From the NCBI RefSeq assembly GCF_024213555.1, contig NZ_JANAVO010000018.1:1-64000 (forward strand): DNA of 64,000 bases, given 5' to 3'. This document shows, piece by piece, positions 16,037 through 26,095 of this stretch. Both the position numbers and the translations under genes were made by a program. A model generated the notes under the pieces. It worked only from the letters and a program-made list of their open reading frames with translations, was not told where the DNA came from and made no database searches. Positions within the stretch are counted from its first letter, which is position 1; every line of letters begins with the position of its first letter. This stretch comes from Allokutzneria sp. A3M-2-11 16. Its GTDB lineage: Bacteria > Actinomycetota > Actinomycetes > Mycobacteriales > Pseudonocardiaceae.

Positions 16037-17572
16037 GTGCCGCTGAATTCCCACTCCACAATGCCCAAACGAGCAGGCGATGTCTCGCGAGCATTGGCCG
16101 CGAATCGCCTCGGCGTCTCGGCGGTGACATATTTCGCCATCGCTGTCGGCGCCCCACTGACAATCATGGCGGGCGCGGTGACGACCGGTTACGCCATCAC
16201 CGGCCAGGTCGGCATCCCGCTGGGTTTCGTGCTCATGGGCGTGGTGCTCGGCCTGTTCTGCGTCGGCTACGTGACCATGGCCCCGCACGTGCCCAACGCC
16301 GGCGCGTTCAACGCCTACATCAGCAAGGGCCTCGGCAGGCCGGCCGGGGTGGCGGGCGGCTGGGCGTCGCTGGTCGCCTACAACACGATGCAGATCGGCT
16401 TCTTCGGCACCCTCGGCGACGCCGCCGAACCGCTGTTCCGCGGCTGGTTCGGGCTGGAGCTGGCCTGGTGGGTGTACTCGCTGGCGGGCTGGGCGATCGT
16501 GGCCTACCTGGGACTCCAGCACATCGACCTCAACGGCCGCATCCTCTGCGTGCTGATGATCGCCGAGTGCCTGGTGATCATCATCTACAGCGTGGCGAAC
16601 CTGGCCAACCCGGCGGGCGGCGCGGTCACCATGGACACCCTGTCCCTGGCCAACCTGTTCGAACCCGGCGTCGGCGTGCTCTTCGCCATCGCGATCCTGG
16701 GCTTCGTCGGCTTCGAGACCACGGTGGTCTTCTGCGAGGAGGCCAGGAGCCCGCGCCGGACCGTCCCCGTCGCCACCTACCTCTCGCTCGGCGTGATGAC
16801 CGTGCTCTACGCGCTGGGCTCGTGGTCGATGAGCGTGGCCACCGGGCCGGACCGGATCGCCACCATGGCGCACGACCAGGGCTCCAACCTGATCTTCAAC
16901 CTGGCCGGGGACAACCTCGGCGGCGCCTGGGTGGTCATCGGCAGGCTGCTCTACGTGACCAGCGTGCTGGCCGCGCTGATCGCCTTCCACAACACCACCG
17001 CCCGCTACGCGTTCTCCCTCGGCCGCGAGCGGCTGCTGCCCTCCGCACTCGGCACGACCTCCCAGCGCACCAGCTCGCCCAGGCTCGGATCGCTGGCGCA
17101 GAGCGCCGTCGCGGGCACGGTGATCCTCATCTACGGCCTCGCGGGCGGGCACCCCGTGCGCGACCTGTTCTTCATCTGGACCGCCTCGGGCAGCCTGGGA
17201 ATCCTGATGCTCATCGCCACCACCTCGGTGGCAATCGTGGTGTTCTTCGCCCGCGAGCCCTCCGGGGAGACCGCCTGGCGCCGCGTGATCGCCCCGGTGC
17301 TGGCCGCCGCGGGCTGCCTGACCTCGGTGGTGCTGGTGCTGGCCAACTTCGACAAGATGCTCGAGGTCGACCAGAGCTCGCCGCTGCGGTGGGGGGTCCC
17401 CGGGATCTACCTGGCCATCGCCGTCCTCGGCGTGCTCTGGGGGCTGCGGCTGCGCACGCGGCGCCCCGACGTCTACGCCATGATCGGCCTCGGCGCGAAG
17501 AGCGCGGCCGGGACCGGCCTGGGAATTCTCTCCGAGGACAGCACAGCCGGGACGACGCGGCGCGTGCGCTGA
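16037..17572 (+). CDS. amino-acid permease, APC superfamily
   Basis: 511 residues from GTG 16037 (ATG 16061 is an alternative). About 12 hydrophobic helices. The first has the APC signature 'VSAVTYFAIAVGAPLTIMAG', and helix 6 'LFAIAILGFVGFETTVVFCE' with 'EARSPRRTVP' is typical of the family. It probably imports an amino acid or amine by cation symport; substrate unknown. It stands between the lysozyme and the biosynthetic operon, with its own leaderless promoter, so it is probably not part of the operon. Confidence 0.88.
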   Translation: MPLNSHSTMPKRAGDVSRALAANRLGVSAVTYFAIAVGAPLTIMAGAVTTGYAITGQVGIPLGFVLMGVVLGLFCVGYVTMAPHVPNAGAFNAYISKGLGRPAGVAGGWASLVAYNTMQIGFFGTLGDAAEPLFRGWFGLELAWWVYSLAGWAIVAYLGLQHIDLNGRILCVLMIAECLVIIIYSVANLANPAGGAVTMDTLSLANLFEPGVGVLFAIAILGFVGFETTVVFCEEARSPRRTVPVATYLSLGVMTVLYALGSWSMSVATGPDRIATMAHDQGSNLIFNLAGDNLGGAWVVIGRLLYVTSVLAALIAFHNTTARYAFSLGRERLLPSALGTTSQRTSSPRLGSLAQSAVAGTVILIYGLAGGHPVRDLFFIWTASGSLGILMLIATTSVAIVVFFAREPSGETAWRRVIAPVLAAAGCLTSVVLVLANFDKMLEVDQSSPLRWGVPGIYLAIAVLGVLWGLRLRTRRPDVYAMIGLGAKSAAGTGLGILSEDSTAGTTRRVR

Positions 17573-17610
17573 TCCCGGACTCGATTTGTCCGACCGGGCA
17601 ACGTGCGCCC

Positions 17611-17670
17611 TCGAACAGTTCGGATCTGCCACTCGAACAATAGATATTTCAATCATTCGGCTGTGTTCGA
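17611..17670. promoter_or_regulatory. three TCGAACA half-sites upstream of the biosynthetic operon
   Basis: TCGAACA occurs at 17611-17617 and 17633-17639 in direct orientation, and its complement TGTTCGA at 17664-17670. They sit in an AT-rich stretch (TAGATATTTCAATCATT) 40-100 bp before the KAS III gene, a typical place for an operator. The spacing does not fit a LexA box. The regulator is unknown. Confidence 0.45.
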
Positions 17671-17710
17671 AGCTTGCGAGGTTTTCTCTCGTTCCAGTTA
17701 GTTCTAGCTC

Positions 17711-18760
17711 GTGCTTCCTTCGAGTGGAGAGGAAGAGGCGCATTCACGCGGTGGGCCGGTCGCGGTCGTGGCGGGCATCGGACGCCACGTCCCGCCGACC
17801 GTGCTCACCAATGCGGACCTCTGCCAACGTTTCGACACCAGCGACGAGTGGATCCGTGCCCGCACCGGTATCCGGTCCCGGCACGTGGTCCGGCTCGACG
17901 AGGCCACCTCGGACCTCGCCGTGCACGCCGCGTCCGCCGCGCTGCGCTCCGCCGACGCGACGGCCGGGTCCTCGGAGGCTTCAGCGGACGTGGACCTCGT
18001 CGTCCTGGCGACGGCCACCCCGGACCACCCCTGCCCGGCCACCGCGCCGCTGATCGCCGCGCGGCTGGGCCTGGGCGCCGTGCCCGCCTTCGACGTCGGC
18101 GCGGTCTGCTCGGGCTTCGTCTACGGGCTGGCCGTGGCCGACGGCATGATCCGCAACGGGGTCGCCCGCCGGGTGCTGCTGATCGGCGCCGACGCGTTCA
18201 CCACGCTGCTCAACCCCGCGGACCGCTCGGCCGCCGTCGTCTTCGGTGACGCCGCCGCCGCGCTGGTGCTTCGCGCGGGCCGGGCCGACGAGCCGGGCGC
18301 GGTGCAATCGCTGGCCCTGGGCTCCGACGGCCGCCTGGCGGAGCTGATCAGCATCCCCGCCGGTGGTTCGCGGGCGCCCCGGGGTGAGCCCGAGGACCGC
18401 TGGATCGCCATGCAGGGGCAGGCGGTCTACCGGCACGCGGTCGAGCGGATGGGCGAGGTGGCGCTGACCGCGCTGGAGCGGGCGGGCTGGAGCGTCGACG
18501 ACGTGGACAAGTTCGTTGCGCACCAAGCCAACCAGCGCATCCTCGACACCGTCGCGGGCAAGCTCGGGCTGCCCGCCGACCGGGTCTACTCCAACGTCGC
18601 CGAGCGCGGCAACACCGTGGCCGCCTCCATCCCGCTCGCCCTCGACGAGGCCGACGAGTCCGGGGAGCTCAGGGCGGGCGATCGCGTGCTGCTGTCGGCG
18701 TTCGGCGCGGGGGCGACATGGGGGGCGGCCACCCTCACCTGGCCGCGACTGGGGAGATGA
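17711..18760 (+). CDS. ketoacyl-ACP synthase III (FabH-like)
   Basis: 349 residues from GTG 17711; a later GTG near residue 20 is an alternative because FabH homologues begin around '[18 protein letters not shown]'. The catalytic triad is present: Cys133 in '[11 protein letters not shown]', His near 271 in 'VAHQANQRI', Asn near 300 in '[11 protein letters not shown]'. KAS III enzymes condense an acyl-CoA with malonyl-ACP. First gene of an eight-gene run with ATGA-type overlaps. It is not part of the known ScoA-E set, so it may build or start the acyl chain that the later enzymes modify. Confidence 0.92.
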   Translation: MLPSSGEEEAHSRGGPVAVVAGIGRHVPPTVLTNADLCQRFDTSDEWIRARTGIRSRHVVRLDEATSDLAVHAASAALRSADATAGSSEASADVDLVVLATATPDHPCPATAPLIAARLGLGAVPAFDVGAVCSGFVYGLAVADGMIRNGVARRVLLIGADAFTTLLNPADRSAAVVFGDAAAALVLRAGRADEPGAVQSLALGSDGRLAELISIPAGGSRAPRGEPEDRWIAMQGQAVYRHAVERMGEVALTALERAGWSVDDVDKFVAHQANQRILDTVAGKLGLPADRVYSNVAERGNTVAASIPLALDEADESGELRAGDRVLLSAFGAGATWGAATLTWPRLGR

Positions 18761-19032
18761 CACGCATGGAACACCAGGAGACGGGCACGCGGGTGCTCGA
18801 ACTCGTCCAGGACTTCGTCACCACGGCGGATCCGGACCGCACCGGGCCGGTGCCCGCCACCGCCACCCTCGACGAGCTGGGCGTGGACTCGCTGGCCTTC
18901 GTCGACCTCCTCTCGCTCGTCGAGCGGGAGCTGGGCGTCGAGGTGCCGGACGAGGCGCTGCCGCGGATCGCCACCGTCCAGGACCTCGTCGACCACATCA
19001 GCAGCAGCCCGGAAAGGGACGGCACCTCATGA
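18757..19032 (+). CDS. acyl carrier protein
   Basis: 91 residues; ATG overlaps the KAS III stop by 4 nt. The phosphopantetheine site is Ser45 in '[19 protein letters not shown]', and the length and acidic helices are those of a free ACP. It probably works with the adjacent KAS III. A second free ACP lies at 22021, so the operon has two distinct carriers, one perhaps for chain building and one for loading the NRPS (inference). Confidence 0.9.
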   Translation: MTRMEHQETGTRVLELVQDFVTTADPDRTGPVPATATLDELGVDSLAFVDLLSLVERELGVEVPDEALPRIATVQDLVDHISSSPERDGTS

Positions 19033-19889
19033 AGATCACCCAGCAGGACGGCATCGGCGTCGTGGTGGAGGGCTTCGACTCCTCCTCCGACGAGCACGTG
19101 CGCCTGCTCCGCCGCGCCGTCTACCGCGAGAAGATCGTCGTGCTCAAGCACCAGGACCTCGACCCGAACGGGTTCCTGGAGCTGGGCCGCCGCTTCGGCA
19201 GGCCGGAGAAGTACTACGAGCCGATCTACCACCACCCCGAGGTCCCGGAGGTCTTCGTCTCCTCCAACGTGGGCGAGGGCGAACAGCGCGTCGGGGTGCC
19301 CAAGACCGGCAAGTTCTGGCACTCCGACTACCAGTTCATGCGGCGCCCCTTCGACATCACCTTCATCTACCCGCAGGTGGTGCCGACCAAGAACCGCGGC
19401 ACCTACTTCGTCGACATGTGCAAGGCCTACGACGGCCTCGGCGAGGACCTGAAGGTCGCCATCAAGGGCACCAGCGCGGTGCACAGCGTCCGCCGTTACT
19501 TCAAGATCCGGCCGAGCGACGTCTACCGGCCGCTGTCGGAGATCGCGGCGGAGGTGCACGAGAAGACGCCGCCGGTGTCGATGCCGACCGCGCAGCCGCA
19601 CCGCTTCACCGACGAGACCGTGCTCTACGTCAGCGAGGGCTTCACCGAGTCCATTGTGGACGGTGAAGGGAACCAGCGGCCGGACCTGCTGGAGGCGCTG
19701 CTGGAGGTCAGCGGGCAGCGGGACCCGAGCTTCAGCCACCCCGCGATCCACCTCCAGACCTTCGAGCAGGGCGACATGCTGGTGTGGGACAACCGGAGCC
19801 TGGTGCACCGCGCGCTGCACACCAGCACGCCGGAGCCCGCGGTGTCGTTCCGGGTCACGGTGCACGACGACACCGAACCGGAGGCGTGA
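19029..19889 (+). CDS. scoE: Fe(II)/2-oxoglutarate oxygenase, ScoE-like isonitrile-forming
   Basis: 286 residues, TauD/TfdA family; start ATG 19029 overlaps the ACP stop. Metal ligands: His98 and Asp100 in '[10 protein letters not shown]', His260 in '[10 protein letters not shown]'; Arg275 in 'VSFRVTV' would bind 2-oxoglutarate. In ScoE and Rv0097 this fold oxidatively decarboxylates an N-carboxymethyl-3-aminoacyl acid to a 3-isocyano acid. The assignment rests on the family plus the exact downstream order FcoT-ligase-ACP-NRPS, which is diagnostic for isonitrile lipopeptide loci. The product here is inferred. Confidence 0.87.
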   Translation: MKITQQDGIGVVVEGFDSSSDEHVRLLRRAVYREKIVVLKHQDLDPNGFLELGRRFGRPEKYYEPIYHHPEVPEVFVSSNVGEGEQRVGVPKTGKFWHSDYQFMRRPFDITFIYPQVVPTKNRGTYFVDMCKAYDGLGEDLKVAIKGTSAVHSVRRYFKIRPSDVYRPLSEIAAEVHEKTPPVSMPTAQPHRFTDETVLYVSEGFTESIVDGEGNQRPDLLEALLEVSGQRDPSFSHPAIHLQTFEQGDMLVWDNRSLVHRALHTSTPEPAVSFRVTVHDDTEPEA

Positions 19890-19895
19890 TCGGTG

Positions 19896-20459
19896 ATGCG
19901 GGTCCGGCGGGGACACCGAACCGAGGAGGACCTGCTGCGCGAGGTGCTGCGGGTCTACAAGCCGCATTGCCGCTACGTCAAGGAGATCGGCGTCTCCACC
20001 AGCGGACGGCTGAGCGCCACCGCGGTGCTGGAGATCCCGGAGTCCTGCTACATCGACGACACCGGTCACCTCAACGCCGCCGAGGTCAACATCTGCTTCA
20101 ACCAGATGCTGTACCACCTCGTCGCCTACTCGGTGAAGCACCGGGCGGGCGAGGTGTTCGGGGACTGGACGATGGCGGACTTCCGGCGGCGCCAGCTCGC
20201 TGACATCGTGATCACCAGGTTCGCCTGCGCGTTCCGGCGGCCGATCGATCCGCTGCGCTTCCAGGCCGAGCTGGTCGTCGAACGCGTGGCCCGCAGGGGA
20301 ACCCGCCGCGACGGCGCGCCGCTGGTGCTCATGGAGACAGCGTTCAGGTTCTGGGACGAGGGCGGCGGGGCGGCCAGCGGCAACGCCCAGGTCATCCTCG
20401 TCGAGACCGGTGGGCCCAGTGCTCCCGGTGCTCCCGGTGAACAAGGACGGAACCCATGA
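19896..20459 (+). CDS. scoD: FcoT/ScoD-type hot-dog thioesterase
   Basis: 187 residues from ATG 19896 (a GTG three bases earlier is possible). It shares the FcoT hallmarks: 'RVYKPHCRY', 'ESCYIDDTGHLNAAEV', 'CFNQML' and the closing 'FWDEGGGAASGNAQ', covering the Tyr/Tyr/Asn positions described for Rv0098. ScoD/FcoT adds glycine to an alpha,beta-unsaturated acyl-ACP and releases the adduct, the substrate of ScoE. It lies 6 nt after the oxygenase and overlaps the ligase start by 4 nt. Confidence 0.9.
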   Translation: MRVRRGHRTEEDLLREVLRVYKPHCRYVKEIGVSTSGRLSATAVLEIPESCYIDDTGHLNAAEVNICFNQMLYHLVAYSVKHRAGEVFGDWTMADFRRRQLADIVITRFACAFRRPIDPLRFQAELVVERVARRGTRRDGAPLVLMETAFRFWDEGGGAASGNAQVILVETGGPSAPGAPGEQGRNP

Positions 20460-22021
20460 GCCCCCGACAGCTGCGCCACTTCCCCGAACTGCGGTCGGTC
20501 GCCGAGATCCCCGCCTTCCACGCGGGGATGCAACCGAACACCGCCGCGATCCTCTGCGCGGGCAAGGTACTGAGCTACGCGGAGCTCGACCGCGCCAGCA
20601 GCAAGCTGGCGCGGGCCCTGCTCGCCGAGGGCGTGCGCCAGGGCGAGCGGGTGGCCTTCCTCGGCAAGGAGTCGGTCGACTACTACGTGGCCTTCTTCGG
20701 CTGCGCCCGTGCCGGGGCCGTGCTGGTGCCGATCAACTTCCGGTTGACCAGCCACGAGGTCGGGCACATCCTGCGCGACTCCGGCAGCCGCGTGCTCCTC
20801 GTCGACCGCGATCTCGCCGAGGTGGTCCGGCCGCTGCTGCCGGAACTGCCCGAGCTGCGGGTGATCGGGCTGGACCGGCTGGGCGAGTGGATCAGCCCGT
20901 ACCCGGACACCGCGCCCTCGCGCTGGGCCGATCCCGAGCAGCCGGTGGTGCAGCTCTACACCAGCGGCACCACCGGGCTGCCCAAGGGCGTCGTGCTCGC
21001 CCAGCGCAGCTTCTTCGCGATCCGCGACGCGCTGGCCGATCGGGGGCTGACCTGGATCGACTGGCGCGAGGACGACCGCAACCTGATCGGCATCCCCGGC
21101 TTCCACGTCGGCGGGATCTGGTGGGCGACCCAGGCTTTCGCCGCCGGGGTCACCAACATCGCCATGCCGCGCTTCGACAGCGCCGAGGCGGTCCGGCTGA
21201 TCCACGGGCACGGCGTGACGACCGTCTGCGTGGTGCCGTCGATGCTGCGGCTGCTGCTGGCCGAACCGGACGTGGACGCGGAGACCTTCCGGTCCGTGCG
21301 CAAGGTCGTCTACGGCGGCTCGCCGATCGCCGAAGCGCTGCTGCGGGAAGCACTTCCGGTGCTCGACTGCGATTTCGCCCAGATCTACGGGTTGACCGAG
21401 ACCGGCAACACCGCGGTCTGCCTGCCCCCTGCCGACCACGACCCGCGGCTGGGCAGGCTGCGCGCGGCGGGCCGGGCCTACCCCGGCGTGCAGATCAAGA
21501 TCATCGACCCGGACGGCGCCGAGCTGCCCCCGGGTGAGGTCGGCGAGGTCTGCCTGCGCACCCCGGCGCGGATGGTGGAGTACTGGCGGCTGCCGGAGGC
21601 CACCGAGCGGACGCTGCGCGAGGGCTGGGTGCACACCGGCGACGCCGGGCACCTCGACGCCGACGGGTACCTGTTCATCCAGGACCGGCTCAAGGACATG
21701 ATCATCGTCGGCGGGGAGAACGTCTACCCGACCGAGATCGAGAACGTGCTCGCCCAGCACCCCGGTGTCGCCGACTCCGCCGTCGTCGGCGTCCCGGACG
21801 ACCGCTTCGGCGAGGCGGTGCACGCCTTCGTCGCCCGGCGGCCGGGCGAGCAGGTGGGCCCGCGCGAGCTGCTCTCGCTGTGCACCGAGCGGCTCGCCGG
21901 GTTCAAGATCCCCCGGCGGTTCGAGTTCGTCGAGCGCATCCCGCGCAACCCCAGCGGCAAGATCCTGCGCCGCGAGCTGCGCGATCCCTTTTGGTCCACA
22001 AAGGACAGACAGGTCAACTGA
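20456..22021 (+). CDS. scoC: acyl-ACP ligase, ScoC/FadD10-like
   Basis: 521 residues, ANL superfamily. Motifs: 'QLYTSGTTGLPKGVV' (P-loop, about 165-180), 'QIYGLTETGN' (about 300), 'EGWVHTGDAGHLDADGYLF', 'DMIIVGGENVYP' and the C-terminal 'NPSGKILRREL' lysine. FadD10 and ScoC activate a beta-modified fatty acid and pass it straight to a stand-alone ACP, without CoA. That fits its position directly before an ACP gene (1-nt overlap). It should load the isonitrile or amino acid-modified acyl chain. Confidence 0.9.
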   Translation: MSPRQLRHFPELRSVAEIPAFHAGMQPNTAAILCAGKVLSYAELDRASSKLARALLAEGVRQGERVAFLGKESVDYYVAFFGCARAGAVLVPINFRLTSHEVGHILRDSGSRVLLVDRDLAEVVRPLLPELPELRVIGLDRLGEWISPYPDTAPSRWADPEQPVVQLYTSGTTGLPKGVVLAQRSFFAIRDALADRGLTWIDWREDDRNLIGIPGFHVGGIWWATQAFAAGVTNIAMPRFDSAEAVRLIHGHGVTTVCVVPSMLRLLLAEPDVDAETFRSVRKVVYGGSPIAEALLREALPVLDCDFAQIYGLTETGNTAVCLPPADHDPRLGRLRAAGRAYPGVQIKIIDPDGAELPPGEVGEVCLRTPARMVEYWRLPEATERTLREGWVHTGDAGHLDADGYLFIQDRLKDMIIVGGENVYPTEIENVLAQHPGVADSAVVGVPDDRFGEAVHAFVARRPGEQVGPRELLSLCTERLAGFKIPRRFEFVERIPRNPSGKILRRELRDPFWSTKDRQVN

Positions 22022-22251
22022 TGACGCACCAGCTCAGCCGCGCGGGCATCCGCGCGGAGGTCGCCGAACTGCTCTACCTCGCCCCCGACGAGGTCCCGCC
22101 CGGGGAGAACCTGTTCGCGCTCGGCCTGGACTCGGTCGGGCTGATCGGCCTGGTGGAGCGGTGGCGCGCGGCGGGCGCGCGGGTGAGCTTCGTCGAGCTC
22201 GCCGAGCGGCCGACGCTGGCCGAGTGGTGGGAGCTGCTGGCCGGTGGCTGA
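22021..22251 (+). CDS. scoB: acyl carrier protein, ScoB-like
   Basis: 76 residues, ATG overlapping the ligase stop by one base. Phosphopantetheine Ser38 in '[17 protein letters not shown]'. The gene corresponds to Rv0100/ScoB in order and size. It should receive the activated acyl chain from the ligase and present it to the NRPS condensation domain. Its stop overlaps the NRPS start by 8 nt, so expression is tightly coupled. Confidence 0.9.
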   Translation: MTHQLSRAGIRAEVAELLYLAPDEVPPGENLFALGLDSVGLIGLVERWRAAGARVSFVELAERPTLAEWWELLAGG

Positions 22252-25200
22252 ACCGCGCTGGTGGCCGCTCACCGCGGCGCAGGCGGGGATCTGGACCGGG
22301 CAGCAGATCGACCCGGCCTCCCCCATCTACAACACCGCCGAGTACGTCGACATCGACGGCCACCTCGACACCGGCCTGCTCGTCGCGGCGATCCGCCGCA
22401 CCGTGGAGGAGGCCGAGGCGCTGTCGGTGCGCTTCGTCGAGCACGACGACGGCCCCCGCCAGGTCGCCGACCCGGTGCCGTGGCACGTGCACGTCGCCGA
22501 CCTGCGGGAGCACTCCTCGCCGGTGGGGTTCGCGCTGCGGTGGATGGCCGAGGACATCGCCCGCCCGGTGGACCTGGGCGCCGACGCGCTCTTCGGGCAC
22601 GCGGTCTTCCGCGTCGGGGAACGTCGTTTCCTGTGGTACCACCGGGTTCACCACATCCTGCTGGACGGCTACGGCCTCGCGCTCATCGCTCGCCGGGTGG
22701 CCGAGCTCTACACGGCGCTGGCCGAGGGGACGCCGCCGGAGCCGTCCGGGTTCGGCGAGCTGGGCGCGGTCGTGGCCGAGGACGCCGCCTACGCCGAATC
22801 CGACCAGTACACCGAGGATCGGCGGTTCTGGGCGGAGTACACCCGCGACCGCCCCGAGCCGGTCACCCTGGCCGGACGGACCGCGCCCATGGCCCGGCAC
22901 GTCGTGCGCGCGGAGGGCGACATCGGTCGTGAGCTGTCCAGCATGCTCTCCGGTGTTGCCAGGACGGCACGGGCGAACTGGACCGAACTGCTCTACGCCG
23001 CGGTCACCGGCTACGTCCACCGGATGACCGGTGCGTCGCCGGTTTCCCTTGCCATGCCGGTGATGGGGCGCACGGGCTCGGTCGCGCTGCGGGTGCCGTG
23101 CACAGTACTCAACGTGGTGCAGCTGTGGGTCGACATCGAGCCGGGAACGACCCTGCTCGACCTCATGTGCCAGTTCTCCGGGCGCGTGCGGCGCAGTCGC
23201 AGGCACCACCGCTACCGCTATGAAGAGCTGCGGCGGGACCTGCGGGTGGTCGGCGGCGACCGCAAGCTCTTCGGCACCTCCGCCAACATCATGCCCTTCG
23301 ACTACGGCCTGAGCTTCGCCGGTGCGCGGTCGGTGGTGCGCAACGTGTCGGCGGGCCCGATCGAGGACATGGCGTTCAACATCTACCACCGGGCGGACGG
23401 CGACGGACTGCGCATCGCCTTGGACGGCAACCCGAACCTGTACACCGCCGAGGAGCTGACCCTCCACATAGGACGCTTCTGCACGTTCCTGCGGCGCATG
23501 GTCGACGCGCCGGAGACCCCGATCGGCGAGCTCGACCTGCTCGACGTCAACGAGCTGCACGGGTGGAACCACACGATGCGGCTGTGGCCGAAGCAGAACG
23601 TGGCGCGGCTGTTCAACGACCAGGTCCACGAGACACCCGATCAGTCCGCACTGGTCGACCAGCACACCACGATGTCCTTCGCCGAGCTGAACCGTCGCGT
23701 GAACCGCTTGGCCTGGCTGCTGCTCCGGCGCGGTGTGGAGCCCGGCCAGTTCGTGGGGTTGCTGTTGCCGCGGACCGCCGACGCGATCATCTCCTTGCTG
23801 GCGGTGGTGAAGGCGGAAGCGGCGTACGTGCCGATCGATCCGGACCACCCGGCGGAACGGATCGCGTTCGTGCTCGACGACGCGGAGCCGGTCATGGTGA
23901 TCACCACGTCGGACCTGGCCTCGCGGCTCCCGGCCGAGGTGACGGCTCTGGTGCTCGACGCTCCCGAGACGGCCGAAATGCTGGCGCAGGAACCACATCT
24001 GGACCCGCTCAACACACAGTTGAGCCAGCTGCTGCCGTTGTGCCTGATCTACACCTCGGGCTCGACCGGCCGCCCCAAGGGCGTCGTGGTGACCCATCGG
24101 GCGATGGTGAACCTGTTCCACCACCACCGCACCACCATGATCGAGCCCGAGTCGGACGGGCGGCGGTTCCGCGCGGCGCTGACCGCGTCGCTGTCCTTCG
24201 ACACCTCGTGGGAGGGCTTGTTCTGGCTGCTGGCCGGGCACGAGCTGCACCTCGTCGACGACGAGGTGCGCAGGAATCCCGCTGAGCTGCTGCACTACAT
24301 CACCTCGCACCGGATCGACTTCCTCGACATCACGCCCACCTACGCGGAGGAGCTGCTGTCAGCGGGGTTGCTCACCAGTGCGCATCGTCCCGCGGTCATC
24401 GCGCTCGGCGGGGAGGCGGCGGGCTCCGCGCTCTGGTCGGCACTGCGCGCGGAACCGGAGATCTCCGCATACAACCTTTATGGCCCAACGGAGTCCACAG
24501 TGGACGCTACGTGGGCCTTGCTCGACACCGAGATCCCGGTGATCGGCAGGCCCGTGGCGAACGGCCAGTGCCACGTTTTGGACGCGGCGCTGAGGCGCGT
24601 GCCCGTGGGCGTCGTCGGCGAGCTGTACGTAGCGGGCACGCCCCTGGCGAACGGCTACCACCGCCGCCCCGGACTGACCGCGGAACGCTTTGTCGCCAAC
24701 CCTTTCGGCAAGCCGGGCGCGCGGATGTACCGCACTGGCGATCTCGCCCGCTGGCGCCCGGACGGCACGTTGGAGTACCACGCCAGAGCTGACGACCAGG
24801 TCAAGATCCGTGGCTACCGCGTCGAACTCGGCGAGATCGACGCGGTCCTGGGCACCCATCCCGCCGTTGTCCAGGCAGCGGTGCTCGCCCGCGACGCGCG
24901 CCTCGTGGGCTATGTGGTCCCCCAGCCCGGTTCCACCGTCCCCGAGCCCGCCGAGCTGCGCCGCCATATCGCCAAGCAGCTGCCGGACTACATGGTTCCG
25001 TCGGCATACGTGGTCCTGGATCGGTTGCCCGCCAACACGAACGGCAAGCTCGACCGCGCAGCGTTGCCCGCGCCGTCGAATGACGCGGCGTCCGGTAGAG
25101 CACCGCGCAGTGAGCGGGAGCGCGTGCTGTGCGGGCTCTTCGCGGAGACGCTCGGATTGCCCGAGGTCGGCATCGACGACGACTTCTTCGTACTGGGTGG

Positions 25201-26095
25201 GCATTCGCTCCTGGTGGCGCGCTTGCAGAACCGGGCGCGCGCGGAACTCGGTCTCCGGCTGAGCATCGCGGACGTCTTCGCCGCGCCCACCGTCGCCGCG
25301 CTTGCCGACCGACTGGGCTCTTCCCGCGCGAGCGATGACGACTACGCCGTGCTGCTTCCCTTGCGGCGCGAGGGAAATCAGGCTCCGTTGTTCTGCGTTC
25401 ACCCTGCCGCGGGCATCAGCTGGGTCTACGCCGGGTTGCTGCGGCACGTCACCGATCGGCCCGTCTACGGGCTCCAGGCGCGCGGACTGTCCCAACCGGA
25501 CAATCGACCATCCACAATGGACGAAATGGTCAAGGACTACCTCGACCAGATCCGCTCTGTGCAGCCGCGCGGCCCCTACCACCTGCTCGGTTGGTCCTTC
25601 GGCGCCGGGGTCGCCCACGCCATGGCGAGTGCCCTCCGCGCTGAAGGTGAGGACGTTGCGTTGCTGGCGCTGCTCGACGGCTACCCGCACACGGCTGCGC
25701 CGCACGCTGCGGACACCCTTGTCGCACTGCTCGATTCCCTGGGCTACGAGCCCGCCGCGCCGATGACCTACGCCGAGTTCGAGGAACGGGTGTTGTCCGG
25801 CGAAGGCCCGCTGGCGATCCTCGACCGGCCCCGGCTGGCCGCGCTGACCCGGGTCTTCGCCGACTCGCTGGCACTGGCCGGAACCTCGGCGACCCCGCGC
25901 TTCGACGGCGAGGCCCTGTTCTTCCACGCCACGGCCGGTCGCGCCGAGCACCACCCGGAGCCCGGGGAATGGTTGCCGCACCTGGGTGGCGGCCTGCGGC
26001 TGCACTCGATCGACTGCACCCACGGTCAGTTGACCGACCCGGCCGCGATGGCCCGGATCGGCCAGGTGCTCACCGAGTACCTGGCAGGATCATGA
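22244..26095 (+). CDS. scoA: single-module NRPS, C-A-T-TE
   Basis: 1283 residues from GTG 22244. Condensation domain (about 1-430) with 'HHILLDG' at 136-142; adenylation domain (about 455-940) with '[15 protein letters not shown]' near 600, '[15 protein letters not shown]' and '[11 protein letters not shown]'; carrier Ser near 987 in 'GGHSLLVA'; thioesterase (about 1040-1283) with 'GWSFGAG' near 1115 and the His in 'DCTHGQL'. By hand alignment to GrsA the pocket reads roughly D-T-W-D-I-L-L-V-D-K; the acidic residues suggest a basic amino acid (Lys, Orn or Arg). ScoA and Rv0101 have a reductase end; here a thioesterase would release an acid, ester or lactam. Confidence 0.9.
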   Translation: MAEPRWWPLTAAQAGIWTGQQIDPASPIYNTAEYVDIDGHLDTGLLVAAIRRTVEEAEALSVRFVEHDDGPRQVADPVPWHVHVADLREHSSPVGFALRWMAEDIARPVDLGADALFGHAVFRVGERRFLWYHRVHHILLDGYGLALIARRVAELYTALAEGTPPEPSGFGELGAVVAEDAAYAESDQYTEDRRFWAEYTRDRPEPVTLAGRTAPMARHVVRAEGDIGRELSSMLSGVARTARANWTELLYAAVTGYVHRMTGASPVSLAMPVMGRTGSVALRVPCTVLNVVQLWVDIEPGTTLLDLMCQFSGRVRRSRRHHRYRYEELRRDLRVVGGDRKLFGTSANIMPFDYGLSFAGARSVVRNVSAGPIEDMAFNIYHRADGDGLRIALDGNPNLYTAEELTLHIGRFCTFLRRMVDAPETPIGELDLLDVNELHGWNHTMRLWPKQNVARLFNDQVHETPDQSALVDQHTTMSFAELNRRVNRLAWLLLRRGVEPGQFVGLLLPRTADAIISLLAVVKAEAAYVPIDPDHPAERIAFVLDDAEPVMVITTSDLASRLPAEVTALVLDAPETAEMLAQEPHLDPLNTQLSQLLPLCLIYTSGSTGRPKGVVVTHRAMVNLFHHHRTTMIEPESDGRRFRAALTASLSFDTSWEGLFWLLAGHELHLVDDEVRRNPAELLHYITSHRIDFLDITPTYAEELLSAGLLTSAHRPAVIALGGEAAGSALWSALRAEPEISAYNLYGPTESTVDATWALLDTEIPVIGRPVANGQCHVLDAALRRVPVGVVGELYVAGTPLANGYHRRPGLTAERFVANPFGKPGARMYRTGDLARWRPDGTLEYHARADDQVKIRGYRVELGEIDAVLGTHPAVVQAAVLARDARLVGYVVPQPGSTVPEPAELRRHIAKQLPDYMVPSAYVVLDRLPANTNGKLDRAALPAPSNDAASGRAPRSERERVLCGLFAETLGLPEVGIDDDFFVLGGHSLLVARLQNRARAELGLRLSIADVFAAPTVAALADRLGSSRASDDDYAVLLPLRREGNQAPLFCVHPAAGISWVYAGLLRHVTDRPVYGLQARGLSQPDNRPSTMDEMVKDYLDQIRSVQPRGPYHLLGWSFGAGVAHAMASALRAEGEDVALLALLDGYPHTAAPHAADTLVALLDSLGYEPAAPMTYAEFEERVLSGEGPLAILDRPRLAALTRVFADSLALAGTSATPRFDGEALFFHATAGRAEHHPEPGEWLPHLGGGLRLHSIDCTHGQLTDPAAMARIGQVLTEYLAGS
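24493..24505. repeat. iterated palindrome GTCCACAGTGGAC (in NRPS gene)
   Basis: Exact copy, inside the adenylation domain just after GPTE, where it encodes STVDA. Confidence 0.8.

Noticed and set aside
17611-17670. LexA/SOS box reading of the TCGAACA sites
   Set aside because: The actinobacterial box needs TCGAAC-N4-GTTCGA; here the inverted pair is about 24 bp apart.
22034-24310. 758-codon antisense frame over the ACP/NRPS genes
   Set aside because: Arg/Val/Gly-rich shadow of the NRPS; no recognisable motif.
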